Source: Axinella damicornis
Taxonomy: Eukaryota; Porifera; Demospongiae; Axinellida; Axinellidae
NCBI GenBank assembly: GCA_963931865.1
Contig: OZ007510.1
Location: forward strand, 15,401,589-15,465,588
Reading direction: 5' to 3'
DNA length: 64,000 nucleotides
A program made the position numbers and the translations under genes. Below, in pieces: positions 1 through 11,410 of this stretch. How positions within the stretch are numbered: position 1 is the stretch's first letter; each line of letters opens with the position of its first letter. The notes beneath the pieces were generated by a model. It made no database searches, was not told where the DNA came from, and saw nothing but the letters and a program-made list of their open reading frames with translations.

Positions 1-1
1 C

Positions 2-960
2 AGGTATGTTCACATGCCAAACTGGCACATTTTGGAAACCATTTTCTACCAATTATGACCAATATAGCCAAAAATTGGCACTCTTGCGTACGTTGACTGA
101 TGTGCCATTTCTGCCCAAAATGGAACAATGAACCAAAATTGGCAGAAATGGCACTCCTGGCGAGCGACAGCACACCAAGGATACGCAGTTAAGCCTGGTA
201 TTGGCTGTTTACACTAGCATCCTGCATGCATAGCCTCGTTCCCAGGCCATCTACACCTCCAGTATTTCATTGTTTACAGTATGCACAAAATACTGTAAGC
301 GATAAAAAAAAAACTGGTGGTGTAGAAGTCCTGGGAATGAGGCTAGGCATGCAGTTATAGCAGACTAATATGCTAGGTATGGAGCATTCCAATGATTGCT
401 GTCGGTTGAATTTTGACCCAAAATCATGAAAATCCATGGATTATAATAATAGCCTTTGCTTTTTGACAAAAATGTGGCCAACATTAAAAGTCATTCTAGC
501 ACATCACTTCAAGGTTATTTTTATGCTGATCACAATGGATACATGTAGTAGAAATTCTGCCGGTTATGTACTATGCTAGGTTTCTTGGGCTGCATAGAAA
601 GGAGATATGAAGTATATTTTTGAGCCAAAACTGGCACAGTTTGGAAACCATTTTGTACCAATTATGGCACATTTTGACAAGCCAAATTTTACACAATTCA
701 CAGCTTCATGTATCTCATTCACATACCCATACCTTGTGCAATGTCTATTCCCAATACATGTACCAACTTTGGTTCATTAGCACATTTTGGCTGAAATGGC
801 ACATCACTCTAGAACAGGAGTGCTGTTTCTGCCAATTTAGGTTAATGAAAAATAATGTCAGGCACATTTTGTCAAAAATTCAGTCAGCCAAAGGCCAAAA
901 TTCAACCAAAACAGACATCATTGAATGCATGCTGATCACAATGGTGCAAATCTCAGCCTC
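2..960. repeat. Dispersed inverted-repeat element, at least two overlapping copies
   Basis: The first kilobase holds fragments of a family also present at 32877-33680 and 46716-47463. Its ends read AGGTATGTT inward on one side and AACATACCT on the other, followed by a shared stretch containing TTTGGAAACCATTTT. That terminal stretch occurs at about 25-50 and again near 640, so the block is composite. Internal words such as TGCTGATCACAATGG recur near 523 and 929. A small hairpin element (231-345) sits inside, as in the other copies. No transposase is visible, so this looks like a non-autonomous element. Confidence 0.75.
231..345. repeat. Small hairpin element (TAGCCTCGTTCCCAGGC family)
   Basis: Imperfect inverted repeat with arms TAGCCTCGTTCCCAGGC and its complement around a loop containing CTGTAAGCGATAAAA. 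It is one of about twelve copies in the window and is nested in the larger element at 2-960. Confidence 0.75.
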
Positions 961-1997
961 ATTCTTCTGACATCTGTCTTCCTCCATTCCCTCTACCTGT
1001 ACATTTACATAACGACGTGGATATTGGTCCGGCAGGAAGTACATACTTTAGGTATAGGTACTGGAAACGCACGCGCTAGAACTGGCCCTGGCCCTAATAT
1101 ACCCTAACCCATTGCCCTACTTCTTGCCGGACCAAATGCACTTCGTTTACATAAATCCAGGTGTGTACTCTCACTGCTGCAGGCTATCTCGGCCAAAGAC
1201 AGGCCATATCACAACTGCTTTCTCTACGATGGCGTTCGGAACACCGGCATCGTGGAATCCCTCTCACCATGAACCTCATATCACCTCCACTGATCATTCC
1301 CTCCGTGTTGTACATGTATACATCTTGATTCCGCCCATGTGCGTTATAATGAATAATTATGTGCGCAGATTAGTCTCGTTCCCAGACCCCAAACGTGTTT
1401 GGGGTCTGGAAACCAGACTGGGTGCAGCAATGTGCACTAAATAGAAAGCTCCGCAGCATCATGGAAGGCGGCAGTGTAACCAGGAACTTGCAGAGGCCAA
1501 CCGTCGTTGTGAGTTGTCTGCACAAGCCTCTGGCGTTGCAACATCAAGCAGCTAGCTAGCTATGTTCACAATGCACAAAGAAGCATGATAACATGCATTA
1601 TAAGGTGTGCAGACTAGACTGTGCTCATGACTCCTGTGACTAGCACTGTTGATGAACCTTCAGAATATTCCTGGCCTGGTTCCCGGCTGTGCGCTGCGCT
1701 CAAGATGGGTCGGTCCACAGAACATTGCAGTGTTCTCCAACGATAAGCAAGGTAACATTACTTTACGATGAGAGAAGGTCATTGTACTAGCGTCTAATAA
1801 AGATTGATCGAAATGTTGCATTTTTCAAAATTGAAAAAGTTTTACTGGTGAAAAATCTGATCGACCAACACTACATTCATTTAATATTAGCTTTGTTTGT
1901 GCTCGTACCAGAGTTCATGGGGGGAAGAATTGGGACGAGGGTATTTGTGTGTAGAGCTCATGACGTACGGTCAGCTTAGTCTCCCTTTCCTACACAG
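961..1997. other. Upstream flank of NUP85, no gene recognised
   Basis: I see no exon with clear homology here. A hairpin of the TAGTCTCGTTCCCAGAC type lies at 1371-1419. The missing first exon(s) of NUP85 should be in this stretch or just before it. An ATG at 1917 precedes a short open stretch, but its phase does not join to the first recognisable exon, so I do not call it. Confidence 0.4.
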
Positions 1998-4900
1998 CTG
2001 CAGAGAGGGGCGCAGAGTGCGGGGTGTACGAGTTACACTGGAAGGCCTCTCTCTGGAACTCTGTCACCAGGAAACTAGTCCACCAGTCGTACAGTGAGTG
2101 AGGGAACGATATCGGCAGCTGTTTGCTATTTTACATGTGGTTGAAGCAGTTGTGTATACATATTCACACACACATGCGTTCCCATACATACACACTAGAC
2201 TTCTTCATTAGCTTACAGAAGAAGAATCAAGAGGAGGGCGGAAGGTTGCAGGGGTCAGACCTGGTCAAGGTCAGCCGGTGCTACCGCTCTATCCTCCACG
2301 AGTGTGTACTGGGACTCGACAAGATGGCCAAAGGCCAGTACCAAACACTCAGTCATGTGTCATGTGATGGTCACACATTTCCTCAAGGAGGTCATGTGAC
2401 GGGCACATGATATGTCCACCCCCTCCCATCTCAGACCCCCATCACCGCAGTCGGGAGAGCTACTCTCAGGAGTGCAGTATCTATGCGATGATGGAGCTGG
2501 TATGGCACCTGTGTGAGGTCCTGTTCATCGAGGTGCTCCCGGCCGGCTGTCTGGTGCAGCAACTGCTCGAGTGGGTGCGCTGGCATGCTGGGCAGGAAGA
2601 CGAGATCCTCTGCAGCATGTTGACTGCCCCTCAGCCGGAGAACCACCAGGAGTACTGGAGGGCAGTGTACCGTCTGGTGCTGAGTGGAAGGATGAAGGCG
2701 GCAAGAGATCTGTTGTCCCACCACTCCTTCTCGCACACCATGCCAGAGGTGAGTACCTGTGACCCATACATCATACACACGCTTGTTGAGATGACTTCCG
2801 TCAAGCAACCTCTTCCACAGATGTTTTCCACCGTTGATGAGCTGCTCCGGAAGGTGCCCATGCTTCACCCGACGGCGTCCCTGACCAGGGCGGAGCTCCA
2901 CCGCCAGTGGCAGGAGTGGAAGGCAGAGTGCATGAGGAGGAGGGACGGCGGGGAGTTCATGGCCCTGCCACAGCTGCAACTCCTCTGTAGAGTGAGTAGG
3001 ATTAGGGTTCGACTCTGCACACTCTTTTGATTGGAGTTATTGGAGTTATTGAGTGTATTTTGTGCAGGTTCTCTGTGGAGACGAGGAGGCATTCAAGCAC
3101 AGATTGTGAGCATCGTATTTCTATTTCTCTTCTTGGTCTTTTTTCCTGAAAGAGATTAACCCCCTCCCTCCCTCCCTCCCTCCCTCCCTCCCTCCCTCCT
3201 CCCTCCCTCCCTCCCTCCCTCCCTCCCTCCCTCCCTCCCTCCCTCCCTCCCTCCCTCCCTCCCTCCCTCCCTCTCTCTGTACTTCCCTCCCCTCCCTCCC
3301 TCCTCCCTCCCTCCCTTCCTCCATCCCTCCCCCCTCTCTCCCTCCCCTCCCTCCCTTCCCTCCGTCCCTCCCCTCCCTCTGATCCTCCCTCCCTCCCTCC
3401 CTCCCCTCTCTCCATCCCTCCCTTCCCTCTGTCCCTCCCTCCCCTCCCTCCCTCCCTCCCTCCCTCCCTCCCTCCCTCCCCTCCCTCTGATCCTCCCCTC
3501 CCCCCCTCCCTCCCCTCTCTCCATCCCTCCCTTCCCTCTGTCCCTCCCTCCCCTCCCTCCCTCCCTCCCTCCCTCCCCTCCCCTCCCCTCCCCTCCCTCT
3601 CGTCCTCCACACACACGCAGCATTCTGGAGTGCTTTGATCACTGGTACGAGCTGATGGTGGGACGGCTGCTCTTCACCTCCCCCCTTGTCGTGAGCACAG
3701 ACTATGACCTCATCTACAACGCAGAGGTACCAAACAGCTGCCATGCTTCAACCCTCCCTCTACCTAACCCTTCCGACCTTGCCCTCAATGCAGAGCTGCT
3801 CCAAGCTGTATACATACAGGAAGGGTTCACTGGACGATATCCTTCTTGCAGCCCTCAGGAATGATGTCATGGAGGTCATCCGGCTGTGCAGGTGGGAGGG
3901 ATATAGTTACTAGAGAGTTGGAATTTGTTCTCCACTTCTTGAAACTCTATTCCCACTCAGCTCAGTGATTAGTAACTGGTGGTTCGTGGCCCACCTGACA
4001 GACTTATTGCATCACAGAGGACAGTTAGTAGCATCACAGCTTGAGTGAGTTGTCCTCCCGTCATCTTTTCCCATCTTCTCCTCCCTCCCATCCTCTCCTC
4101 CCTCCTCCCATTCTCTCCTCCCATCCTCTCCTCCCATCCTCTCCTCCATCCTCCCATTCTCTCCTCCCATCCTCTCTTCTCTCCTCCCATCTTGTCCTCC
4201 CATCCTCTTCCATCCGCTCTCAGAGTTGTCTTGGTGTACTGTTTGCCAATCTCTCCCTAGGTATGGCTCCAAGTTATCCTCTCCTCCCATCCTCTCCCCC
4301 CTCCCATCCTCTCCCCCCTCCCATCCTCTCCCCCCTCCCATCCTCTCCTCCCCCTCCCATCCTCTCCTCCCTCCCATCCTCTCCTCCCTCCCATCCTCTC
4401 CTCCCTCCCATCCTCTCCTCCCCCTCCCATCCTCTCCTCCCTTCCTCTCCTCCCCCTCCCATCCACTCCTCCCTTCCTCTCCTCCCCCCTCCCATCCTCT
4501 CCTCCCTTCCTCTCCTCCCCCTCCCATCCTCTCCTCCCCCCTCCCATCCTCTCCTCCCTTCCTCTCCTCCCCCCTCCCATCCTCTCCTCCCTTCCTCTCC
4601 TCCCCCCTCCCATCCTCTCCTCCCTTCCTCTCCTCCCCCTCCCATCCTCTCCTCCCCCCTCCCATCCTCTCCTCCCTTCCTCTCCTCCCCCCTCCCATCC
4701 TCTCCTCCCTTCCTCTCCTCCCCCCTCCCATCCTCTCCTCCCTTCCTCTCCTCCCCCCTCCCATCCTCTCCTCCCTTCCTCTCCTCCCCCTCCCATCCTC
4801 TCCTCCCTCCCATCCTCTCCTCCCTTCCTCTCCTCCCCCCTCCCATCCTCTCCTCCCTTCCTCTCCTCCCCCCTCCCATCCTCTCCTCCCTTCCTCTCCT

Positions 4901-7185
4901 CCCCCCTCCCATCCTCTCCTCCCCCCTCTCATCCTCTCCTCCCTTCCTCTCCTCCCCCCTCCCATCCTCTCCTCCCCCCTCCCATCCTCTCCTCCCTTCC
5001 TCTCCTGCCCCCTCCCATCCTCTCCTCCCTTCCTCTCCTCCCCCCTCCCATCCTCTCCTCCCTTCCTCTCCTCCCCCTTCCCATCCTCTCCTCCGTTCCT
5101 CTCCTCCCATCCTCTCCTCCCTCCCACACTCTCCTCCCTCCCATCCTCTCCTCCCTTCCTCTCCTCCCTCCCATCCTCTCCTCCCTCCCATCCTCTCCTC
5201 CCTTCCTCTCCTCCCTCCCATCCTCTCCTCCGTTCCTCTCCTCTCCTCCCTCCCATCCTCTCCTCCCCCATCCTCTCCTCCCTCCCATCCTCTCCTCCCT
5301 CCCATCCTCTCCTCCCTCCCATCCTCTCCTCCCTTCCTCTCTAGGTACGGCTCCAAGTTATCCGAGTTCCTACTTTTGGAGTATGCCTCCAGCTTGATGG
5401 CACACCAGAGGTATGTAACAGATGTGCATCCTTATTTGGGCATTAGCCATTGCTGTTTGTTTCACTCGTCGTACAGTCTGTGGCAAGTGGCCATCGACTA
5501 CTTCAGCCAGTGCCCCACTCAAGGAAGGTAGGCAATACAGCCTTCCAGTTGGTCTCGGCCCCAGACCCAAACCATCCCGGATCACTTCCAGTATCACTCG
5601 CAGGGAGGGAGCTGGAGTTGGTTTGGGTCTGAGACTGAGACAGCCTTCCAGTGTGCTGTTGGTACATACTGTGGTGTTGAATTGGCCACCCTGCAGGCAC
5701 TACATAGCTCTGTATATTGAGCACATCCCACTCACCACGGAGACAAAGGCTCTCAAGGTCCTGGAGGTGTGTGAGCGGCACCAGCTGAAAGAACAAGGTG
5801 AGCTTGAGTCACACGGTGGGGGTGACAGCCAACGTCTTACAGTAACAGCAGGATATGGTGCAGTGTAGCCAACACACTGACTGTTGGCAGTACGGTGAGG
5901 TGTGTTTGGTGGGTCATGAACCTCCTGTTGGACCACGTAGTGACAAGTTGTGCACCTGTTTCAGCCCACGGTGTGTGTCGGGTGCGGGCCATGGAGGCCT
6001 ATCGCTATGGGAGACTCGGAGTGGCACTCTCGTGGTGTATCAGGGCTAAGGTCAGTGCTGGAAAGCTCTGGTGAGCACATTTGTTTTGCTGGCTTGTAAA
6101 CATTCTGCAGTGCTGTGCTGAGAATGTGTCGTCTCTGTTCTCTAGGACTCTGCTTTTGCTGCTTTCCTTGCTGAAAAGTAAGTGCCTGTTCCCTGGGATG
6201 AATGTACAGAAGAATGTGCCTGTCTTCGTCCCACCTGGGATGAATGTGCCTGTCCTTCGTCCCACCTGGGATGAATGTGCCTGTCCTTCGTCCCACCTGG
6301 GATGAATGTACCTGTCCTTCGTCCCACCTGGGATGAATGTACCTGTCCTTCGTCCCACTTGGGATGAGCAGCTGCATGCATTGGAACAGGACACCCATGC
6401 CTTGAGGACGCACATGCTCCCAAGGGTCTGTATTAGAGGGTACATTACGTAGTCTATCTCTGACCACTGATACTGCAGGTACTTTGACAGCTACCAGTCA
6501 CTGGGGGAGTTCATGGACCTCGACCTCCTGGACCACCTCGGGGATGCCATGTTGCTCTCTGATAAGCTGATGTTCCTGGGTATGCGTGTGGGTGTTTGTA
6601 TGTACCAACTCGACTTGGGACGGGTGAACTCATATTCCCTTCTCTGACCTTCTATTGTATGGTGTTGCTGGTGTTGGCGTGCCGTCCAGCCAAGTATCGT
6701 GAGTTCCACCAGCTGTACGAGAGAGCAAGCTACGTGGTTGCAGGGAAGCTGTTAGTGTCCTTGCTCTGCTCCAACACTGTCCCCAAGAGGTACATTATAG
6801 TTTACTGTAGTTTACTGAGGTTTACTGGAGCTGTTTGCCTGCAGATTCTGGCACACTCTACTCACTGACGCTCTGCAGCTGCTGGAGATGAAGGACGTGG
6901 TAGGCAGCCGTACTGTGCGTGGCTGATTGGTAGCTTGTTTTTATTTTGAAAAGATAACATAATTGAACCTCCTTCCTTTGTCCCCCCCAGCTGGTCTTTG
7001 ACACGGAGCAGACCTACACCCTCTCCCACATCTTTCAACAGCTCACTCTCTCCCCACCACACTCCACAAATGGCCACCCCAGCTCAAGGCCTGACCCTGG
7101 CCAGGCCTCCCTCTTCAGTGTGTCCCTCACAAGAAATCTTGCAAGAGCCGTGCTCGAGGAGAACACTGATGACTCTCACACATAG
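1998..7185 (+). CDS. NUP85: Nucleoporin NUP85 (first exon missing from the model)
   Basis: Scaffold subunit of the Y-shaped Nup107-160 complex of the nuclear pore, an alpha-solenoid protein that binds Seh1. Seventeen exons join in phase: 1998-2093, 2199-2337, 2451-2748, 2821-2991, 3068-3105, 3621-3726, 3794-3891, 3961-4044, 5345-5410, 5477-5527, 5697-5797, 5965-6050, 6146-6177, 6479-6579, 6690-6789, 6845-6899 and 6991-7185, about 605 codons against roughly 650 in vertebrates. Family landmarks in order are LVKVSRCYRSI, MELVWHLCEVLFIEVLP, NWWFVAHLTDLL, EFLLLEYASSL, ETKALKVLEVCERHQ, GVALSWCIRAKDSAFA, KYREFHQLY and the C-terminal SLTRNLARAVL before TAG. The start codon is unresolved. Two introns hold large C/T arrays (3157-3608, 4045-5340). 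The family call is secure from end-to-end similarity; exon edges are read by eye. Confidence 0.95.
3157..3608 (+). repeat. (CCCT)n pyrimidine array in NUP85 intron
   Basis: About 450 bp of CCCT-type repeats, interrupted by CTCTGATCC and CCATCC variants. The array fills the intron and ends 12 bp before the acceptor of exon 3621-3726. Confidence 0.95.
4045..5340 (+). repeat. CTCC/CATCCT minisatellite with a duplicated exon edge
   Basis: About 1.3 kb of units built on TCCCATCCTCTCCTCCC and TTCCTCTCCTCCCCCC, filling one NUP85 intron. At 4256-4279 it contains a copy of the downstream acceptor and first exon bases (CTAGGTATGGCTCCAAG), matching the real exon start at 5341-5364 with one substitution. 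Confidence 0.95.
5552..5641. repeat. Degenerate hairpin element in NUP85 intron
   Basis: Arms read GGTCTCGGCCCCAGACCC and, inverted, GGTTTGGGTCTGAGACT. It resembles the TAGTCTCGTTCCCAGAC subtype seen at 1371. Confidence 0.5.
6180..6365 (+). repeat. 31-bp tandem repeat in NUP85 intron
   Basis: About five units containing CCACCTGGGATGAATGT and CTGTCCTTCGTCC. The first similar stretch starts four bases past the donor at 6178. Confidence 0.85.
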
Positions 7186-7460
7186 ATGCAATTTTAGCTC
7201 ATACACTACATCACCAGTCCTCACAATACATTCAATTATTAATGCAGGGTACTTCACTGGTCACTTAGCAGCATAAGTTACTATTTTTGGCAGCTTTAGT
7301 TTGTATGCCGAATATTCAAACTGTAAATTCAAACTGTAATATAATATAATTGGGTTAAAAATTCCCTAGAAGAATTAGTGCAGAGTCAAACTGAACTAGC
7401 TCTTCTGCTGGCCTAGCTTCATCTCCAGGTGCCTGGCCGTCCCCACCCACAAACGAACCA
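7186..7460. other. Tail-to-tail intergenic spacer, NUP85 / SOCS-box gene
   Basis: 275 bp between two convergent stop codons. It is AT-rich in the middle (TATAATATAATTGGG). I see no canonical AATAAA on either strand. Confidence 0.6.
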
Positions 7461-8667
7461 TCACACCCTCTTGCCCCCGGCCTCTTCTAGATCTGGCAAT
7501 TGCTCCTCTAAATCATCAGGTGTCAGTTCCTCAGTAGGTGGCCTGCAATCCGCTGGCCACAGTGCTGTATCATCCTCCTCATCGTAATCATCATCCTTGT
7601 CATCTTCATCGTAATCGTCTACCCAAGTTGCTGCTCCACCTCCTCTGCTGCTACTGCCACCAAACAGCCTGTTTCTCAACGTAGCCAAGATACCTCCATT
7701 CTCACTCTTCCCTTGGCTGGGTCTACTCTTGTCCTTCCTCTCGCACCTCTCCATGCTGTATCTCGGAGCCCTGGCCAGTTGTTCTTCGTAGCTCACTGGC
7801 TTAAACTCCTCCCAGAGGTACATAGACTGAAACAAGCCAACCATTTCCTGCAAGTTGTTGCTCTTCAGTGTGTCTTTGTTCTCAGAGAGGTACTCTGCTG
7901 AGGCATTGTCGGCGATGAAGGCCTGGAGTTCCCTAGGGCTTGCCTTGCCGTCCTCCAGCTCCTCCGTAGACCACGGGGAGGGAGGGATCAGCGTTGCCTC
8001 CCATCCTTTGTAAGGGTTGCCGTAATTGAGGAGCAGTTTCAACGTGGGGGGCAGTGGGAGCTCAATGAGTTGGTTGTAGCTCCTCTTCCCCATTGCTTCC
8101 CTGATAGATAATCTGCACATGGACTTGAGGTCACAAGCCTGTATTTCTAGATACCTCACTAGTGCTTGATAGCCTCTGATAGCTGCCAACTCCACCGGCA
8201 GTTGCTGGTGGTTGTTCCGTAACGTTACATTTGCTCCCTTTCTTACAACCATTTCCATCAGAGGGAGGTCTCCGTCCCACGCACACTGATGTACCACAGT
8301 CCACCCAAACTTGTCTGGGAGATTGGGATCAGCTCTGTTGTCCAAGAGGAGCTTTGCCTTCTGCAATCTCGGGTTGGACTTAATCGCTGCAGGAAAAGTG
8401 GGCGGGGCTCGCTAATAATTATAACGTAATAATGACATCACCAGCTGACTGAAGTAAACAACGTTACAACATGCATGAGTCACCTTCTGGTGTGGCGTGC
8501 GTATTTCTGGCTCCGGACGATCCATCGACGCAGTAGACCAGTGGTGTCCTTCCGCTCCCGTCTGCTTTGTTCATGTCTTCGACCTTGCCTTCCTCAATCA
8601 GCCTAGCCAGGTCACTCGCTTGTCCCCATGCCATCGCCTCGTGGATTGTGTTTGCCTGGAACGCCAT
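7461..8667 (-). CDS. Ankyrin repeat and SOCS box protein
   Basis: Probable substrate adaptor of a Cullin5-ElonginB/C ubiquitin ligase. Two exons (8484-8667 and 7461-8386) join in phase 1 to give 369 codons. Ankyrin repeats span about residues 10-140, with motifs such as GRTPLVYCVDG, GADPN-like NRADPNLPDKFG and GWTVVHQCAWDGD. A SOCS box follows at about 145-185: SMCRLSIREAMGKRSY then LPLPPTLKLLL, which contains the BC-box (L..xCR.xIR) and the downstream LPLP element of the family. In ASB proteins the SOCS box is usually C-terminal; here about 180 residues follow, ending in an acidic tail (DDYDEDDKDDDYDEEDD). The start is an ATG at 8667. Transcription probably starts from the promoter shared with RPL18. 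The exact ASB subtype is not recognisable. Confidence 0.85.
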
Positions 8668-8889
8668 CACGAAAAAAACAGATTTCTTTAAACTCTATCT
8701 TCACGATCGAGATGACTCAAGCTGTTATATGGAGAAATATGATTTATTGTGTGTAATATACTATTTTTAGCCCGGCACCGCCTCCTATCCTAGATCCTAT
8801 AGGCCTAGCTCCACTCTGCAGCGTAATGGTTCAAAGTTTATGACGCATGCGCAGTCCGTTCTTTCCCCTAGTGCGTTGAAGATTCCAGC
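8668..8889. promoter_or_regulatory. Shared divergent promoter, SOCS-box gene / RPL18
   Basis: Only 222 bp separate the two start codons. A palindromic CGCATGCGCA at 8844-8853 matches the NRF-1 core. A pyrimidine tract CTTTCCCC at 8861-8868, about 20 bp before the RPL18 ATG, fits a 5' TOP start typical of ribosomal-protein mRNAs. Sites were read by eye only. Confidence 0.65.
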
Positions 8890-10447
8890 ATGGTGCGTAT
8901 CACAGGGTATATTGTATCTTGGTAGATCTTATTGTGCTGAACATTATATTGCATCCTGCTGTGCGTGAGTGTGGGGTAGGGCTACCTGTTGTCTCTGTAC
9001 CACCTCAGGGGATAGACGTCGGACATAAACAGAGGAAAGCGGTTCGAAAAGAACCCAAGTCCAACAATCCCTATATCAGTCTTCTGGTGAAAGTAAGCGT
9101 GGGAATAGTGTGGAGTAACTGATTCCTGCTCATGAGTTTGTGGTGTGTATGGATGAACCACTTTGGTGTGGGTCATAGACACGTCTTTCCCGCTAGCTGT
9201 ACCGGTTCCTGGCCCGACGGACTGATGCTCCCTTCAATAAAGTGGTGTTGAAGAGACTCTACATGAGCAAGACCAATCGCCCACCGCTCTCCATCGCCAG
9301 AATTGTACGTTACCACCAAATGCTTCATCTTGGCACAAGATTATGATGGCTGCTGCACACTGGCTCTGCCGGCTAACAGGTTCGCCAAATGAAGCCGGCG
9401 GACCGCACTGACAAGATCGCTGTGGTGGTGGGGACGGTGACGAATGACCTGAGGATCCTGGAGATCCCGAAGCTCACGGCAAGTCAGAACCTCACTTTGT
9501 AGTCTGGTGGGTAGTCTCATCCCAGACCCTATACTGCTGTGGGGGGGTGGGTGGGTAGTGATCCTATTCTCGGGGAGAAAGGGCCTGGAGAATACCATTT
9601 CCGCCCACAAGTGTCTTACTGGCATGTGGCTAATGCCCATAAGCTTCCTTCATGTTCATAATTAGAAATAGGTGATATCTCTTTGCAAGGTTTCTTCTCG
9701 CTCGTGAAGCGATGCGAAGTTGCATGTGAAGTTAGTACCACTGATTGGGAAGAGAGAATATCACCTGTTGCTCCATCACCAGTACTGTGGTAATTGAGCA
9801 TTCACTTTCGTGCAAGAAGTCAAAGACAAGTGGCAGAATTGCACAAAGCAGTGACTCGTTAAACCCCAACGACGATGTTTTCTGTTGGATCGCCTCTCCC
9901 TCTTAGGGTTAATCCAAGCATGGTCGATCTCCTTTGAACACTGTGCAGTCAGAACCAGATACTGTTGCTTGATATTCTCCACAATTCGCACTTCCATTTT
10001 CCCACGCAATCTTAACCCTTTGCACACACTTATTAAAATAGTCATGAACTTCAGCTCACAGGACTCCTGATAGCAATTTACACATCTCTAAGGCTTCTCG
10101 TTGTTTAACTTAATCGCTGAGTAGACTTCAACTACGGAGGCTAAGAACTGTCGAACTGTAGTTAATTTGTCTGTTAAGGGCGTAATTAAGCTCCGACTAT
10201 CATTATATGGCTGCTAGGCGGAGTTAAACTCAAGCGCTCATCTTGGAACTCTCCTTGTTTTTGTGCTGTCAATGTCTCCCCTTGAGCCACTGATGCCTCA
10301 AGCCTATACTAGGCACGTTGAGCGTTACCAATGGCATTCCGTAGGCAGAAAAAGCTAGCCTTGACTGCCAGTACACAAAACAACGACTAAACGCGGAGTT
10401 CAAATATACTCAGCAATTATAAGTTATACAGCGAGAGAGAGAGAGAG

Positions 10448-10501
<54 letters not shown>

Positions 10502-11253
10502 GGGGGGTTAGAGTTAGGGTTAACACTAAACTCCAGTGCATGTAAGGGAAACCATGAATAGTGACGATCACCCCCTCCCGTGTTCTAGATCTGTGCCCTG
10601 AGGGTGACGGAGAGGGCAAGAGCTCGTATCCTGAAGGCTGGTGGAGAGATCCTAACATTTGACCAACTTGCTCTAAGAGCACCCAAGGGCCAGAGAACTG
10701 TCCTACTTCAAGGTACCCTAACATGTCGTGTGCTCAAACATGGGCCATCAATACAGTTGGACTGCGCTTCCATGACGTCCATTTTGCAGGTCCTCGGAAG
10801 GCCCGTGAGGCAGTGAAGCACTTTGGCCCGCCTCCTGGTGTCCCACACAGCCATTCCAAGTGAGTGTTCACCAACATTACATCATCTAGATTCTTGGGCA
10901 TCCCAAGTCTCGTTCCCAGACTCCTAACATGCATACAGGCTCACAAGCAAAACTAGTTATGTTTACATGTAAGACTTTTCCTTGTTTATATTGGCTGGGA
11001 ATAAGAGGTTTTTGCTAACTACTTTTCTCAGGTGATTTCAATATTAGTTTGTTGATAAACAGCTACCTTTCTCTGGTGATTCGTAAACAACTAGCGAGAA
11101 TACATACAATGGTGTCAGGTCCATCGAGCTTATTTCCAGCAAGTGCTGTTTGTAAATTGAATTTTTCTCATCTACAGGCCGTATGTCCGCAGCAAGGGTC
11201 GCAAGTTTGAGAGAGCAAGAGGAAGGAGAAAGAGCAAGGGATTCAAGGCATAG
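8890..11253 (+). CDS. RPL18: 60S ribosomal protein L18 (eL18)
   Basis: Structural protein of the large cytosolic ribosomal subunit. Seven exons give exactly 187 codons plus stop: 8890-8892, 9009-9092, 9197-9304, 9380-9478, 10589-10712, 10790-10859 and 11178-11253. The first exon encodes only the initiator ATG before GTGCGT, an arrangement also known from vertebrate RPL18. Family landmarks are [43 protein letters not shown] and the basic C-terminus [16 protein letters not shown]. The 9478 donor is GCAAGT, so intron 4 is a GC-AG intron; it is 1.1 kb and carries a repeat remnant and a (GT)n(G)n run. I looked for C/D-box snoRNA motifs in the introns and found none. Conserved length and full colinearity make the call certain. 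Confidence 0.98.
10008..10400. repeat. TTAACCCTTTG-type element remnant in RPL18 intron
   Basis: Begins TTAACCCTTTGCACAC. It shares about 130 bp (for example ATGCCTCAAGCCTATACTAG and CTGCCAGTACACA) with the reverse complement of 32072-32506. The other end is not recognisable. Confidence 0.6.
10434..10507 (+). repeat. (GA)n(GT)n(G)n compound microsatellite
   Basis: GA dinucleotides, then about 15 GT units, then a run of more than 20 G, in RPL18 intron 4. Confidence 0.95.
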
Positions 11254-11305
11254 TCTGAATGACTCAACCACCACACCTGCGCCCTGTGTATGAATGCTGT
11301 TGAGC

Positions 11306-11311
11306 AATAAA
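11306..11311 (+). terminator. RPL18 polyadenylation signal
   Basis: Perfect AATAAA 53 bp after the RPL18 stop, followed by a T-rich stretch. Confidence 0.8.
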
Positions 11312-11410
11312 GATTTGATTTTTCGACTAGTGGAATGAAAGTGAAGTTTGAATACTGGCAACGGAGGAGGTCAGTGCTCAAGCCGCTTTTGTCGGATTTC
11401 TGGGACCTTG

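Noticed and set aside
3002..3744. Gly/Arg/Glu-rich open frames of about 200 codons on the minus strand
   Set aside because: Low-complexity translation of the (CCCT)n array; no conserved domain and antisense to NUP85 exons.
4041..5531. 496-codon Ser/Pro/Leu-rich open frame on the plus strand, with Arg/Gly/Glu-rich mirrors on the minus strand
   Set aside because: It is the translation of the C/T minisatellite inside a NUP85 intron. A stop-free repeat unit produces it; the flanking real exons use other frames.
9479..10588. Intronic snoRNA in RPL18
   Set aside because: Ribosomal-protein introns often host them, but I found no C box (TGATGA) with a matching D box in the RPL18 introns.
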